Positions 38,125 through 45,738 of a stretch of 64,000 nucleotides of DNA are shown in pieces (position 1 is the stretch's first letter; each line of letters opens with the position of its first letter). The stretch is taken from positions 1 through 64,000 of the forward strand of contig CAJXNP010000004.1 in the NCBI GenBank assembly GCA_913057175.1. The letters run 5' to 3'. This DNA is from an uncultured Cytophagales bacterium (GTDB lineage Bacteria > Bacteroidota > Bacteroidia > Cytophagales > Cyclobacteriaceae). The notes under the pieces are model-generated. The model was given only the letters and a program-made list of their open reading frames with translations. It made no database searches and was not told the origin of the DNA. The position numbers were made by a program, and so were the translations under genes.

Positions 38125-38609
38125 AAATAAAATAAAGGAGGAGAATTAATATCCGTTTCTTTTTCCCTTCAATAATCCTTCAAACGCAAAAATGAAATAA
38201 ACTATAATCTAAAAAAAATAATCTCCTCCTTTTCCCCTCTTCACTACCAACCTCTCTTCCAACTTCACATTCAACTTCACTAACCACCTTCATACATTCA
38301 TCACAACTACTCACCTCACTTTTCAACTTCACTGCCAACTACACTCAACTTCACTTTTCATTTAACCAATCAATCAATCCCAATATTTCAAATGTTTTTT
38401 TTCGACGTATTCTGTGAGGTAGAACGGGAATGTTTCAGGGAAAAATGAAAAAAATGACCCGGAAAGGTGTATCCTTATAAGATGAAACCTGATTGGTTTT
38501 AGAAATCGCATTTGATGGATTTAAAGTAGATTTTTAATGACGCGAGTTAAAGAATAAATTCCTGATTCTTATGAGGAATAAACTTCAGAATGGAAATTAA
38601 AATAAAAGC
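38125..38609. other. 485-base gap with nearly G-free + strand tract
   Basis: From 38195 to 38393 (199 bases) the + strand has a single G, at 38334; the - strand is correspondingly almost free of C. The tract holds four exact copies of CAACTTCAC (38260, 38272, 38324, 38346) and many variants. It lies upstream of the ceramidase-like gene, so it would form the leader or promoter side of that transcript. It has stop codons in the frames I checked and looks non-coding. The remaining part (38394-38609) shows nothing I can name; it ends at the HAD gene stop. Confidence 0.7.
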
Positions 38610-39233
38610 TCAGGTATTTTTGATAAATTTAGCTGCTTCTGAAAGAGATTGCAGTGTAGTTACCTGGCTTATTTGCTTGCCTTTCTTATCTAATAAAACC
38701 GTATTCAACCCCAGCTCCTTTCCTGCTAAAATTTCTGAATGGGGATTATCTCCGATTACCCATACATCCTTTTTATTCAGATTGAATTCATTCAATAAGT
38801 TTTGAAACGCTTTCTTTTTGCCTATGGGATTAAAAACAGGGTCGTCGATTACAATCTTTAAAAAGTCGTTTTTTATTCCAAGACTGGAGATTTTCTGTTC
38901 CTGGAACTCCTTCAAACCGGTCGTTACCAGGAACATGGGAAATGAAAGGTTTTTCAATTCCTTGTAACCTGAGAATGGCGAAATTTTCAGTTCATCCTTG
39001 AAAAACCGGTTTTTCGGAAATTGATTTTTGAATGATTCGATATCGATTTTATAATGGGCAAAAAGCTCACCCAATGAAAACGAGATAAAGTTTTTGTAAA
39101 AATCATTTCTATCAACGTTTAAATCATTTTCAATTAGCAAATAGACAAAATCGGCAAAGGGTTTAATGTGATTGAAATGGATGTCTTCAGGCGAGTAGAT
39201 GGTATTGTCCAGATCGATAAACAGATATCTCAT
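38610..39233 (-). CDS. HAD-superfamily hydrolase
   Basis: 207 residues with all four HAD motifs: DLDNT (catalytic Asp near residue 7-9), VTTG (motif II), Lys in PIGKKKAF (motif III) and GDNPHSEILAG (motif IV). A helical cap of about 80 residues lies between motifs I and II, as in subclass I enzymes such as pyrimidine nucleotidase or phosphoglycolate phosphatase. Cytoplasmic phosphatase of unknown substrate. Single gene, leftward, divergent from the Lys-rich protein at 39364. Confidence 0.85.
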   Translation of the reverse strand: MRYLFIDLDNTIYSPEDIHFNHIKPFADFVYLLIENDLNVDRNDFYKNFISFSLGELFAHYKIDIESFKNQFPKNRFFKDELKISPFSGYKELKNLSFPMFLVTTGLKEFQEQKISSLGIKNDFLKIVIDDPVFNPIGKKKAFQNLLNEFNLNKKDVWVIGDNPHSEILAGKELGLNTVLLDKKGKQISQVTTLQSLSEAAKFIKNT

Positions 39234-39363
39234 GAATATATTTTTATTCTCGCACGAAAATATGATGGATAGACATCTCTAAAAACCTTAAGATTCTTTC
39301 AATGAATATAATTTTTGTAATTTTCCTATGGAAAAACTTTCCAGTAACCTAATCATTAAAATT

Positions 39364-40119
39364 ATGGCCAAAAGAAACATAAATTCAGACGAAAATAAAA
39401 CCAACACAACTTCCAAATCTCCTGCTTCCGGTAATCGAAACCCTGCAAATAAAAGTGCTACAAATAAAAGTGCCAGCACTTCCCCTACAAGAAAAAGAAC
39501 TAATACCACCACTAACAGATCAAAAAGTAATTCTGCAACTACGGCACGGAAGACTACGGGATCATCGGGAAGCACTACTTCGTCCACCAATAAATCAACC
39601 GCGACAAGAAGTACCAGGAAAAATACAGCTACCAATAAAGCCAGCGAATCACAAATCTCGATGGGTAGCAGCATTGCCGGAACTGGAACTTCTATTGGAA
39701 ACAGGAGGAATGTTCCTAAAGAAGAGGAAAAAAAAGGTTCGATCAGAACCACTCCTGACAATGAGCTATTAATTGAACAGAAAAAAGAGAAAAAGAAAAG
39801 TGCACTTGAATCATTGAAACCGAAAAAAAGGAAGAAATACGAAGAAATCCTTTATAAAATTTCCAAGACGAAAGATTCACATGAGAAAGATAAGGACCAT
39901 CTTGAAAAGCTGGAAAACGAAGCAGTGAAACTGGAACTTGAGATTGTAAACCTGATCCGAACCGGAGAGAATGAGAAAAAGAAGAAAAAGAAGATTAAGA
40001 AACTTGAGAAACTAAGCAAGACGATCAAGAACCTTAAGAAATCATTAAGAAAGGCGGATAAGAAAATTGATGACTGTCATAAAAAGCTTGATGATTTATT
40101 GAAAGTTTCAGATCAATAA
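39364..40119 (+). CDS. Histone-H1-like tail plus Lys-rich coiled-coil protein
   Basis: About 251 residues. The first 110 are almost only Ser, Thr, Asn, Lys, Ala and Arg with tandem TNK/TTNRS-type words, like histone H1 tails or AlgP-type DNA-associated proteins. From about residue 135 onward comes a charged, Lys/Glu/Leu heptad region (EKDKDHLEKLENEAVKLELEIV, then runs of Lys) that should form a coiled coil. An in-frame ATG lies 36 bases upstream (39328) but its first residues are hydrophobic and unlike the rest, so I prefer ATGGCC at 39364. DNA binding is inference from composition. It overlaps the convergent next gene by 7 bases. Confidence 0.65.
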   Translation: MAKRNINSDENKTNTTSKSPASGNRNPANKSATNKSASTSPTRKRTNTTTNRSKSNSATTARKTTGSSGSTTSSTNKSTATRSTRKNTATNKASESQISMGSSIAGTGTSIGNRRNVPKEEEKKGSIRTTPDNELLIEQKKEKKKSALESLKPKKRKKYEEILYKISKTKDSHEKDKDHLEKLENEAVKLELEIVNLIRTGENEKKKKKKIKKLEKLSKTIKNLKKSLRKADKKIDDCHKKLDDLLKVSDQ

Positions 40120-40400
40120 ACTGTCGACCCAATCTTCATGTATATGTGCTTAACACTCTGAGGTCTTAATTCACCTCTTCGGTAGCATAGGTATGGAATG
40201 TTTCCATCCGGGTCCAATTTGTGAATAACCCTGAAATTATAGATAAACCCTTTTTTTCTGTTTTCCTCCTGCAATGGCTCAAACATGGCAAAATTCCAGT
40301 CCTCGAAATTTTCCTGGATAAAATACAGCGAGTTGACGTTTAATTCCCTCAAAGTATTCAGGCTTTGCCCTGGTAGGATGGTGTAAATAGGTTTACTCAT
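40113..40400 (-). CDS. Small unknown protein
   Basis: 95 residues, not recognised. It has alternating hydrophobic and charged residues (SLNTLRELNVNSLYFIQENFEDWNFAMFEP), a conserved-looking Tyr/Pro-rich end and no signal peptide or membrane segment. The stop overlaps the Lys-rich gene by 7 bases, head-on. A clear ATG start and typical codon use support it being real. Confidence 0.5.
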   Translation of the reverse strand: MSKPIYTILPGQSLNTLRELNVNSLYFIQENFEDWNFAMFEPLQEENRKKGFIYNFRVIHKLDPDGNIPYLCYRRGELRPQSVKHIYMKIGSTVY

Positions 40401-40538
40401 TCAATGGCTAGTTCAATTTCTGAAAGCAAAATATCGTACTAATTTGAATGGTTCAAGGCTTACAGTCCTCAGAATGAACAATTTATTAAAAACATAATTT
40501 GCACATAAAATTGAGGTAATAATAGGGCATGAATCGAC

Positions 40539-41708
40539 CTAATCGATCTTCATGATACGCGAAGATGTCAGGTACGGGTTTTCAAAGTCAACCAAATCAC
40601 CTTCATTCTTCCCGGGTATTAACAGCAGTCTGGCTGATAGTGGTTTGTCCACATATTTTGTTGAGAGAGCTGCTACATCCGACAAAAGTGATTCGATTTT
40701 TTTCACAGAAGTATTTCCTGCAATTGGAACTACGTCAAGGCCAGTTCCGGAAACTGCTGAGTAAAGCAGAAGCTCCTGGATGGAAAACCTGTTTTCTATC
40801 GCCCTTTTAGCTAAAATTTCGTCTTCCAGCACGGGGAGCATTAACCCACAATATCCGCAGGTTTTCACATTAAGGTTCTTGATGGTATCGGTGATGAGGG
40901 AGCAAGCCTGAAGGGTAGAGGCAGAGCCAAAAGGCATTCCTGTAATGACTTCTATACTTTTACCAACCGATGCTTTCAAACCCGGAGCAGTGGATGTATC
41001 TATTCCTGAATATTTCAACTGGTAATTTTCGGAAAGGTCTAAAGCTATGTTTTCAACAGGAAGCATGATTTCTTCTAAGCCTGCTTGGATGTTTTCCTGC
41101 AGTAGATCTTTTGGTACGTTTTCGATCAATCGGGTCAGGACATTCGGATATTCCAAACCAATTGCAAATAAGGGATTACCCTGGTGATAAGCTACTGGAA
41201 AATAGGGGATATCCGGTTGACAATTGGCGGCAGCGGCAAAATTAAAATTTCCTTCTCCATTAGGAGAATGTTGGCTAATGGCAACCATGATTTCAGCAGC
41301 GACTTTGATGGAACTAGGTAAGATGCCTCTTCCAAATTGAGAAATTGGGATACTGAAACTAATATTTGTGGTTCTTTCTATGAGTTGAGTTGCCCAGTTC
41401 AAAATTTTCTGATCATATACATTGGGTAAAAGTACCTGGCCAATTGAGATCATGATCTGATTTTCAACAGCAAATTCATCAATGATTTTGAGTAACTCAA
41501 TGGATTTCATCCATTCTTGTTCTCTCCAGATTTCATGAAAATGATTGGTTGCGATTCTAATGGTTTGAACAAAATATCCTTTGCCTTCATAGGTTTTTTT
41601 AGCTTCCTTTAAAAATTGATGGATTTTGATTAATTCCTCAATACTGGCTAAATTCTGCAGGTTTACTCCGGCGGTTATGGTTCGAATAACAAAATTTCGA
41701 TCAGGCAT
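40539..41708 (-). CDS. DUF711-family protein
   Basis: 389 residues. Features of the DUF711 family: IRTITAGVNL at the start, FPVAYHQGNPLFAIGLEYPN in the middle, GIDTSTAPGLKASVGKSIE, FGSASTLQACSLIT, CGYCGLMLPVLEDEILAKRA, SAVSGTGLDVVPIAGN and KPLSARLLLIPGKNEGDLVDF. Members are found in archaea, bacteria and plants; the function is not settled. No signal peptide. It is leftward, 55 bases downstream of the sugar dehydrogenase gene. Confidence 0.75.
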   Translation of the reverse strand: MPDRNFVIRTITAGVNLQNLASIEELIKIHQFLKEAKKTYEGKGYFVQTIRIATNHFHEIWREQEWMKSIELLKIIDEFAVENQIMISIGQVLLPNVYDQKILNWATQLIERTTNISFSIPISQFGRGILPSSIKVAAEIMVAISQHSPNGEGNFNFAAAANCQPDIPYFPVAYHQGNPLFAIGLEYPNVLTRLIENVPKDLLQENIQAGLEEIMLPVENIALDLSENYQLKYSGIDTSTAPGLKASVGKSIEVITGMPFGSASTLQACSLITDTIKNLNVKTCGYCGLMLPVLEDEILAKRAIENRFSIQELLLYSAVSGTGLDVVPIAGNTSVKKIESLLSDVAALSTKYVDKPLSARLLLIPGKNEGDLVDFENPYLTSSRIMKID

Positions 41709-41763
41709 TTATTTCATTCTTTTGCCTAAGATTATGAAAATTTAAAATTAAGGCAAAGAGAGA

Positions 41764-43146
41764 TTACTGTTTGATGAATTTTCGAAGTGTTTGTTGATTG
41801 TCATTGGATGTGATCTCGATGATGTAGAGGCCGTTTTTCAGGTCCGATATATTTACTGTATTTGATTCAAAAACTTCACTTTTTACTTTTGAGGTGAGGT
41901 CAAGAACTTTTATCGATTTTATTTCTTTTCCTTTAATAAATAGCTCTTGACTTGCAGGATTAGGATAAATTGAAATATTATCTGAAGAGTTGTGCAGTCC
42001 CGTTATCATTTTCTGGTCATTTTTTAGTTGAATGATGCGGTCGTCTGTTGCAATAGGAAATCCACCATTGCCCCTGCCGTCACGGTTACTGGTGGAAATG
42101 TAAATATCTCCATCCGGTGATACACAAATATCCCGCAAGCGGCCGAATTCATTATCGAAGTATATTTCTTCATCGATTACAGTCATACCTGCTTCATCAA
42201 GTCTCAAAACCCTGAAATCATCTTCTTTCAAAGTGGTTAACAGGATAGCATTTTGCCACTCGGGAATGGCCGCATTGTTATAATAGTCGATTCCAGCCAC
42301 TGCAAGTGTTGGAGTCCATGCTATAATAGGTTCAGTCACATCGTTTGCGTTGCAGAAATTATTTTCAGCGTTGGTGTTACAAAACCCGTGTACGTTAGGC
42401 CAACCGTAGTTGCTGTTTGCAGAAATGATATTGATTTCATCATCATTGGATGGTCCATGTTCTGAGCTGTAGATCAGACCATTGGAGGCAATGACAAATC
42501 CCTGAGGATTTCGATGACCGATTGTCCAGATGTAGCTGTCAGATACAGGATTATCATCGGGAACAGACCCATTGAGGTTGAGACGAAGGATTTTGCCGGC
42601 CAGGGAATTTTCATTTTGAGACAAACTTGTGTTTTGGGCATCGCCCGTGGTTACAAGTATTTTTCGATCCGTTGTGATTTGTATTCTCGATCCGTTGTGA
42701 TTATTGTTAGCAGGGATATCATCTAATAATATTACAGGATCCTCTAGGTTTTCATTGGTATATGTGTAGCGCACAATCTTTTCCGTCATGACATCGCCTT
42801 TTTCATAAGTATAAACCAAATAAACGAACGAGGAATCGGAATGTGTGAAATTAGGATGGAGAGCCATTCCCAAAAGTCCGGATTCACTAACCGATACCAC
42901 CTCATCAATCGTAAGGAGCGGGAAGATTTCCTTTGTTTCAGGATTTACGCGACTTACCTGACCTTCACGTTCCGTGAACCAAATGTGGTCGTCTGGTCCC
43001 CAGAGTATTTCCCAGGGTACATTCAGGTTTTCCGCGATGGTATTTACCTGAAGAGAGGTTGAATCCAGTTCTATTTGTGAATAGACGAAGTGTTGTACGA
43101 ACAATAAATTTATGGTGAAAAGAAAAACGTAGTATCTTTTGATCAT
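41764..43146 (-). CDS. Secreted PQQ-dependent sugar dehydrogenase with T9SS sorting domain
   Basis: 460 residues. Signal peptide (1-23), then a six-bladed soluble quinoprotein glucose-dehydrogenase propeller: VPWEILWGPDDHIWFTER at the start, the catalytic-type histidine in NNNHNGSRI, and GHRNPQG, the Arg-Asn pair that binds PQQ. The last 75 residues form a T9SS type A sorting domain (SIYPNPASQELFI, then DLKNGLYIIEI), so the enzyme is exported through the type IX system. Substrate unproven; the family includes glucose and other aldose dehydrogenases, and many distant members are not tested. Divergent from the GH26 gene. Confidence 0.82.
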   Translation of the reverse strand: MIKRYYVFLFTINLLFVQHFVYSQIELDSTSLQVNTIAENLNVPWEILWGPDDHIWFTEREGQVSRVNPETKEIFPLLTIDEVVSVSESGLLGMALHPNFTHSDSSFVYLVYTYEKGDVMTEKIVRYTYTNENLEDPVILLDDIPANNNHNGSRIQITTDRKILVTTGDAQNTSLSQNENSLAGKILRLNLNGSVPDDNPVSDSYIWTIGHRNPQGFVIASNGLIYSSEHGPSNDDEINIISANSNYGWPNVHGFCNTNAENNFCNANDVTEPIIAWTPTLAVAGIDYYNNAAIPEWQNAILLTTLKEDDFRVLRLDEAGMTVIDEEIYFDNEFGRLRDICVSPDGDIYISTSNRDGRGNGGFPIATDDRIIQLKNDQKMITGLHNSSDNISIYPNPASQELFIKGKEIKSIKVLDLTSKVKSEVFESNTVNISDLKNGLYIIEITSNDNQQTLRKFIKQ

Positions 43147-43510
43147 GGCCTTGGTGTGATTTCAATGGTATTGGTTGAAAACGGATTAGTTAAAAATATC
43201 AAATTTTAATTGAAGGAGATGGGATGTGTCAAATTATATTCGGTGTCTTCACGACAAATGAACAGATTCCTAATTGACCTATTTAAGGAGTTTGTCTTTC
43301 AATTTTGATAATTTTTCTTAAAATGATAGATAAGCTAAAAAAAATAATTTAATTTGAATCACCTTACCTAAGCATCACCTGCTTTTATTTTTTATTGATT
43401 TGTTGTCAGGCGGTTTGAATGTAGACAGCAGATCTATCGATTGAACAAATTCATCCTTCATTTACACCCGTAGTTAATCAGATTCTATTTGTCTAATTCT
43501 TAAATTAGTT
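43147..43510. other. Divergent gap between sugar dehydrogenase and GH26
   Basis: 364 AT-rich bases between two genes read outward. Near the GH26 start there is a TCTATTTG sequence (43484-43491) one base off the TAnnTTTG box, a weak candidate promoter. I see no hairpin, ORF or repeat of note. Confidence 0.4.
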
Positions 43511-44647
43511 ATGAAGACACGCGCTTTTCTGTATTTTATTTTTCTTTTTTTTACCGGGGTGGGTTTCAATATCTCACGAGCCCAGGAATATAAACTTACT
43601 GATCATGAGGCAACTGAAGAAACCAAAAACCTTTTTAATAACCTTCATGAGCTTTCTAAGGAACATACTTTGTTTGCCCATCAACATGCCACGGAATACG
43701 GTCATGGATGGGAAGGGGATAAAGATCGTTCAGATGTAAAATCTGTTTGTGGTTCACATCCGGCCATGATTGGCATTGACTTCATGGGTTTTTCTGACGC
43801 ATCTCGCAAAAGCATTGAGCAAACGAAGAAAGAACTGAAAGAAATCGTTACCGATGCGTATGATCGTGGAGGAGTTGTTACTGCTGCCTGGCATTTTTCC
43901 AATCCCGTATCGGAAGGTAAATTTTATTGGAAAGATGGAGTATCTCTTCCTGCTGTAAAATATATTATTCCGGGAGGTGAGGCTCACGAGGAATATAAAG
44001 TCATTTTGAACGATATCGGAGAATGGGCAAATTCAATAAAGGGATCAGATGGGAAATTGGTCCCAATCATTTTTCGTCCTTTTCATGAGCAGGACGGGGG
44101 TTGGTTTTGGTGGGGAAGACCGCATTGCACTCAGGATGAATTCATTTCACTGTGGCAGTTTACAGTATCTTATCTGAGGGATAGTCTGGATGTTCACAAC
44201 TTTATTTATGCCTTTTCACCCGACTGCAAATTCAATTCTGAAAAAGAATACCTGGAGAGATATCCGGGTGATGAATGGGTGGATATGGTAGGTATGGACA
44301 ATTATGGAGATATGGGTCGTGATCGGTATGACCTCCAAACTGCTGCCAGAAAATTGAAGATTGTTTCTGATTATGCCATCAAAAAAGGAAAGCTGGCAGC
44401 CTTTACGGAAACGGGACTTGAATCCATTCCAAATTCAACCTGGTGGACGGAAACATTATTGAAAACCATGCAAACTCATGACATGCAGCTTTGCTATGTA
44501 TTGGTGTGGCGCAACGATATTCACAGTCCGACACATTATTATGCTCCCTTTCCCGGTCATGCAAGCGCTCCCGATTTTATTCGTTTCCGTGAAGATCCCT
44601 ATACTTTATTTGAAGCTGATCTGGATAACATTTATAGAAAAAAATAG
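43511..44647 (+). CDS. GH26-family beta-mannanase
   Basis: 378 residues, secreted (signal peptide 1-24, cleavage near SRAQ). A single GH26 barrel: acid/base glutamate at Glu193 in RPFHEQDGGWFWWG, nucleophile glutamate at Glu300 in FTETGLE, and the substrate-binding AWHFSNP region near residue 127. GH26 enzymes cut internal beta-1,4-mannosyl bonds of mannan and related hemicelluloses. No carbohydrate-binding module. It faces away from the sugar dehydrogenase and ends 2 bases from the converging small unknown gene. Confidence 0.92.
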   Translation: MKTRAFLYFIFLFFTGVGFNISRAQEYKLTDHEATEETKNLFNNLHELSKEHTLFAHQHATEYGHGWEGDKDRSDVKSVCGSHPAMIGIDFMGFSDASRKSIEQTKKELKEIVTDAYDRGGVVTAAWHFSNPVSEGKFYWKDGVSLPAVKYIIPGGEAHEEYKVILNDIGEWANSIKGSDGKLVPIIFRPFHEQDGGWFWWGRPHCTQDEFISLWQFTVSYLRDSLDVHNFIYAFSPDCKFNSEKEYLERYPGDEWVDMVGMDNYGDMGRDRYDLQTAARKLKIVSDYAIKKGKLAAFTETGLESIPNSTWWTETLLKTMQTHDMQLCYVLVWRNDIHSPTHYYAPFPGHASAPDFIRFREDPYTLFEADLDNIYRKK

Positions 44648-44649
44648 CA

Positions 44650-44982
44650 CTAATTTTTATGGAAATGTTCCAGTACCTGATCTGTAATGAAAAACATTGA
44701 TGTATAGTGATCCATTCCTTCAACCTTGATTTCTCTGTTTCGGTAATTTGTTAAGATTAATTTAAGAGTTTGAGGTGTGACCAGACTTTGGGAAGCTACA
44801 TAATATCCGTCTACATATTGGCCAGCTCCACAAAGAACCAACGTATCATAAATGATCTCTATATCCAGTTCATCTGTCCGATGTTCATCAATAATATTCT
44901 TCAATTCTTCCTTCGACCTGAGAACCTCAAATACTTCGTGGATTGTCCTTACCCTGTTCTTCTTCTTAAAAATATCTAACAT
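44650..44982 (-). CDS. Small unknown protein, LCGAGxYV family (copy A)
   Basis: 110 residues, not recognised. Opens MLDIFKKKN, then a predicted helix, then LCGAGQYVDG near residue 70, then a region ending in MDHYTSMFFITDQVLEHF. No membrane segment or signal peptide. It is a clear paralogue of the gene 210 bases upstream (45193), which has the same order of motifs and similar length. Function unknown. Confidence 0.6.
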   Translation of the reverse strand: MLDIFKKKNRVRTIHEVFEVLRSKEELKNIIDEHRTDELDIEIIYDTLVLCGAGQYVDGYYVASQSLVTPQTLKLILTNYRNREIKVEGMDHYTSMFFITDQVLEHFHKN

Positions 44983-45192
44983 ACAGAAATCATTTACAAT
45001 AAATACCGCTAGTTAAAAAAAGGAGTTCATTGTTTGTTGAATAAAGAGTCTCAACTTCTAAAATGAGACTACTTGTTTAATGTCGATCAATGGTCTGTTC
45101 CGGGCTGTATGGATAGTATTCTTAAGGTCAGGACAATTAGTTGTTTATGAATATATTGCCACGATAATCTATAAAAAGATCACTTTTTAATA

Positions 45193-45528
45193 TTAATTCC
45201 TCCTAAAATAATAGGTCAGGTAGTCGATGATAAAAATAGTGGAGTCATATTCATCCAGGCCTTCCAGACTGAACCTTCCTTTCCGATAATTCCTGGCAAT
45301 GAATTCAAGAGTCAAGGGATCTGTTAAACTCTTTATTGAGACATCTTTACAATTGACATATTTACCTGCCCCGCATAGTTCAAGTTTATGCTGGATATTT
45401 TTGATGTCAGAGATCGAAAGATCATATGCTGATAGGATATTCCTAAGGTCCTGCTTAACAGCTAGCATTTGCAAAGCTTCATATATCGTTATTCGCCTGA
45501 CTTCGTTCTTTTTAAATAAATTAAGCAT
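45193..45528 (-). CDS. Small unknown protein, LCGAGxYV family (copy B)
   Basis: 111 residues. Same layout as copy A: MLNLFKKNE start, helix with Ile-Tyr-Glu-Ala-Leu, LCGAGKYVN in the middle, LDEYDSTIFIIDYLTYYF at the end. The conserved core Leu-Cys-Gly-Ala-Gly-x-Tyr-Val and the Asp-x-Tyr-x-Ser/Thr pair recur in both. Each copy is preceded by a gap of about 210 bases, so each may have its own promoter. I do not recognise the family. Confidence 0.6.
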   Translation of the reverse strand: MLNLFKKNEVRRITIYEALQMLAVKQDLRNILSAYDLSISDIKNIQHKLELCGAGKYVNCKDVSIKSLTDPLTLEFIARNYRKGRFSLEGLDEYDSTIFIIDYLTYYFRRN

Positions 45529-45696
45529 GGCAGTTAATTTTTAACAATATTAACGGCATACAGCAGGGAAATCTATTTTTTGCAATCTAAATGGGTATTA
45601 CCTTGTGAAATGGGACAATGTGTTATGAAATAGGCGAGTAATGCCTGAAAAATGCGGATTCCAGGAAGCTAATAAGATCAAAATTGCAAATATGCG

Positions 45697-45726
45697 CTGG
45701 TTCAAACTATGAGTAGCTTGAACCAG
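45697..45726 (-). terminator. Candidate terminator hairpin of the PEPCK-like gene
   Basis: Perfect 9-bp stem CTGGTTCAA (45697-45705) and TTGAACCAG (45718-45726), loop 12, ending 12 bases past the stop of the large gene. On the - strand no long T tract follows, so efficiency is uncertain. Confidence 0.5.
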
Positions 45727-45738
45727 TTTAAAATAAAA

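Noticed and set aside
39288-39761. 157-residue Leu/Val-rich ORF on the - strand
   Set aside because: It mirrors the Lys/Ser/Thr/Asn-rich gene on the + strand; the hydrophobic composition is a by-product of that low-complexity DNA.
41764-43146. Naming the PQQ enzyme glucose dehydrogenase
   Set aside because: Family members use several sugars, and nothing in the sequence fixes glucose as the substrate.
44983-45192. AGTCTCA/TGAGACT hairpin at 45047-45070 as a terminator
   Set aside because: Stem of only 7 pairs, far from the stop codon and without a T tract.
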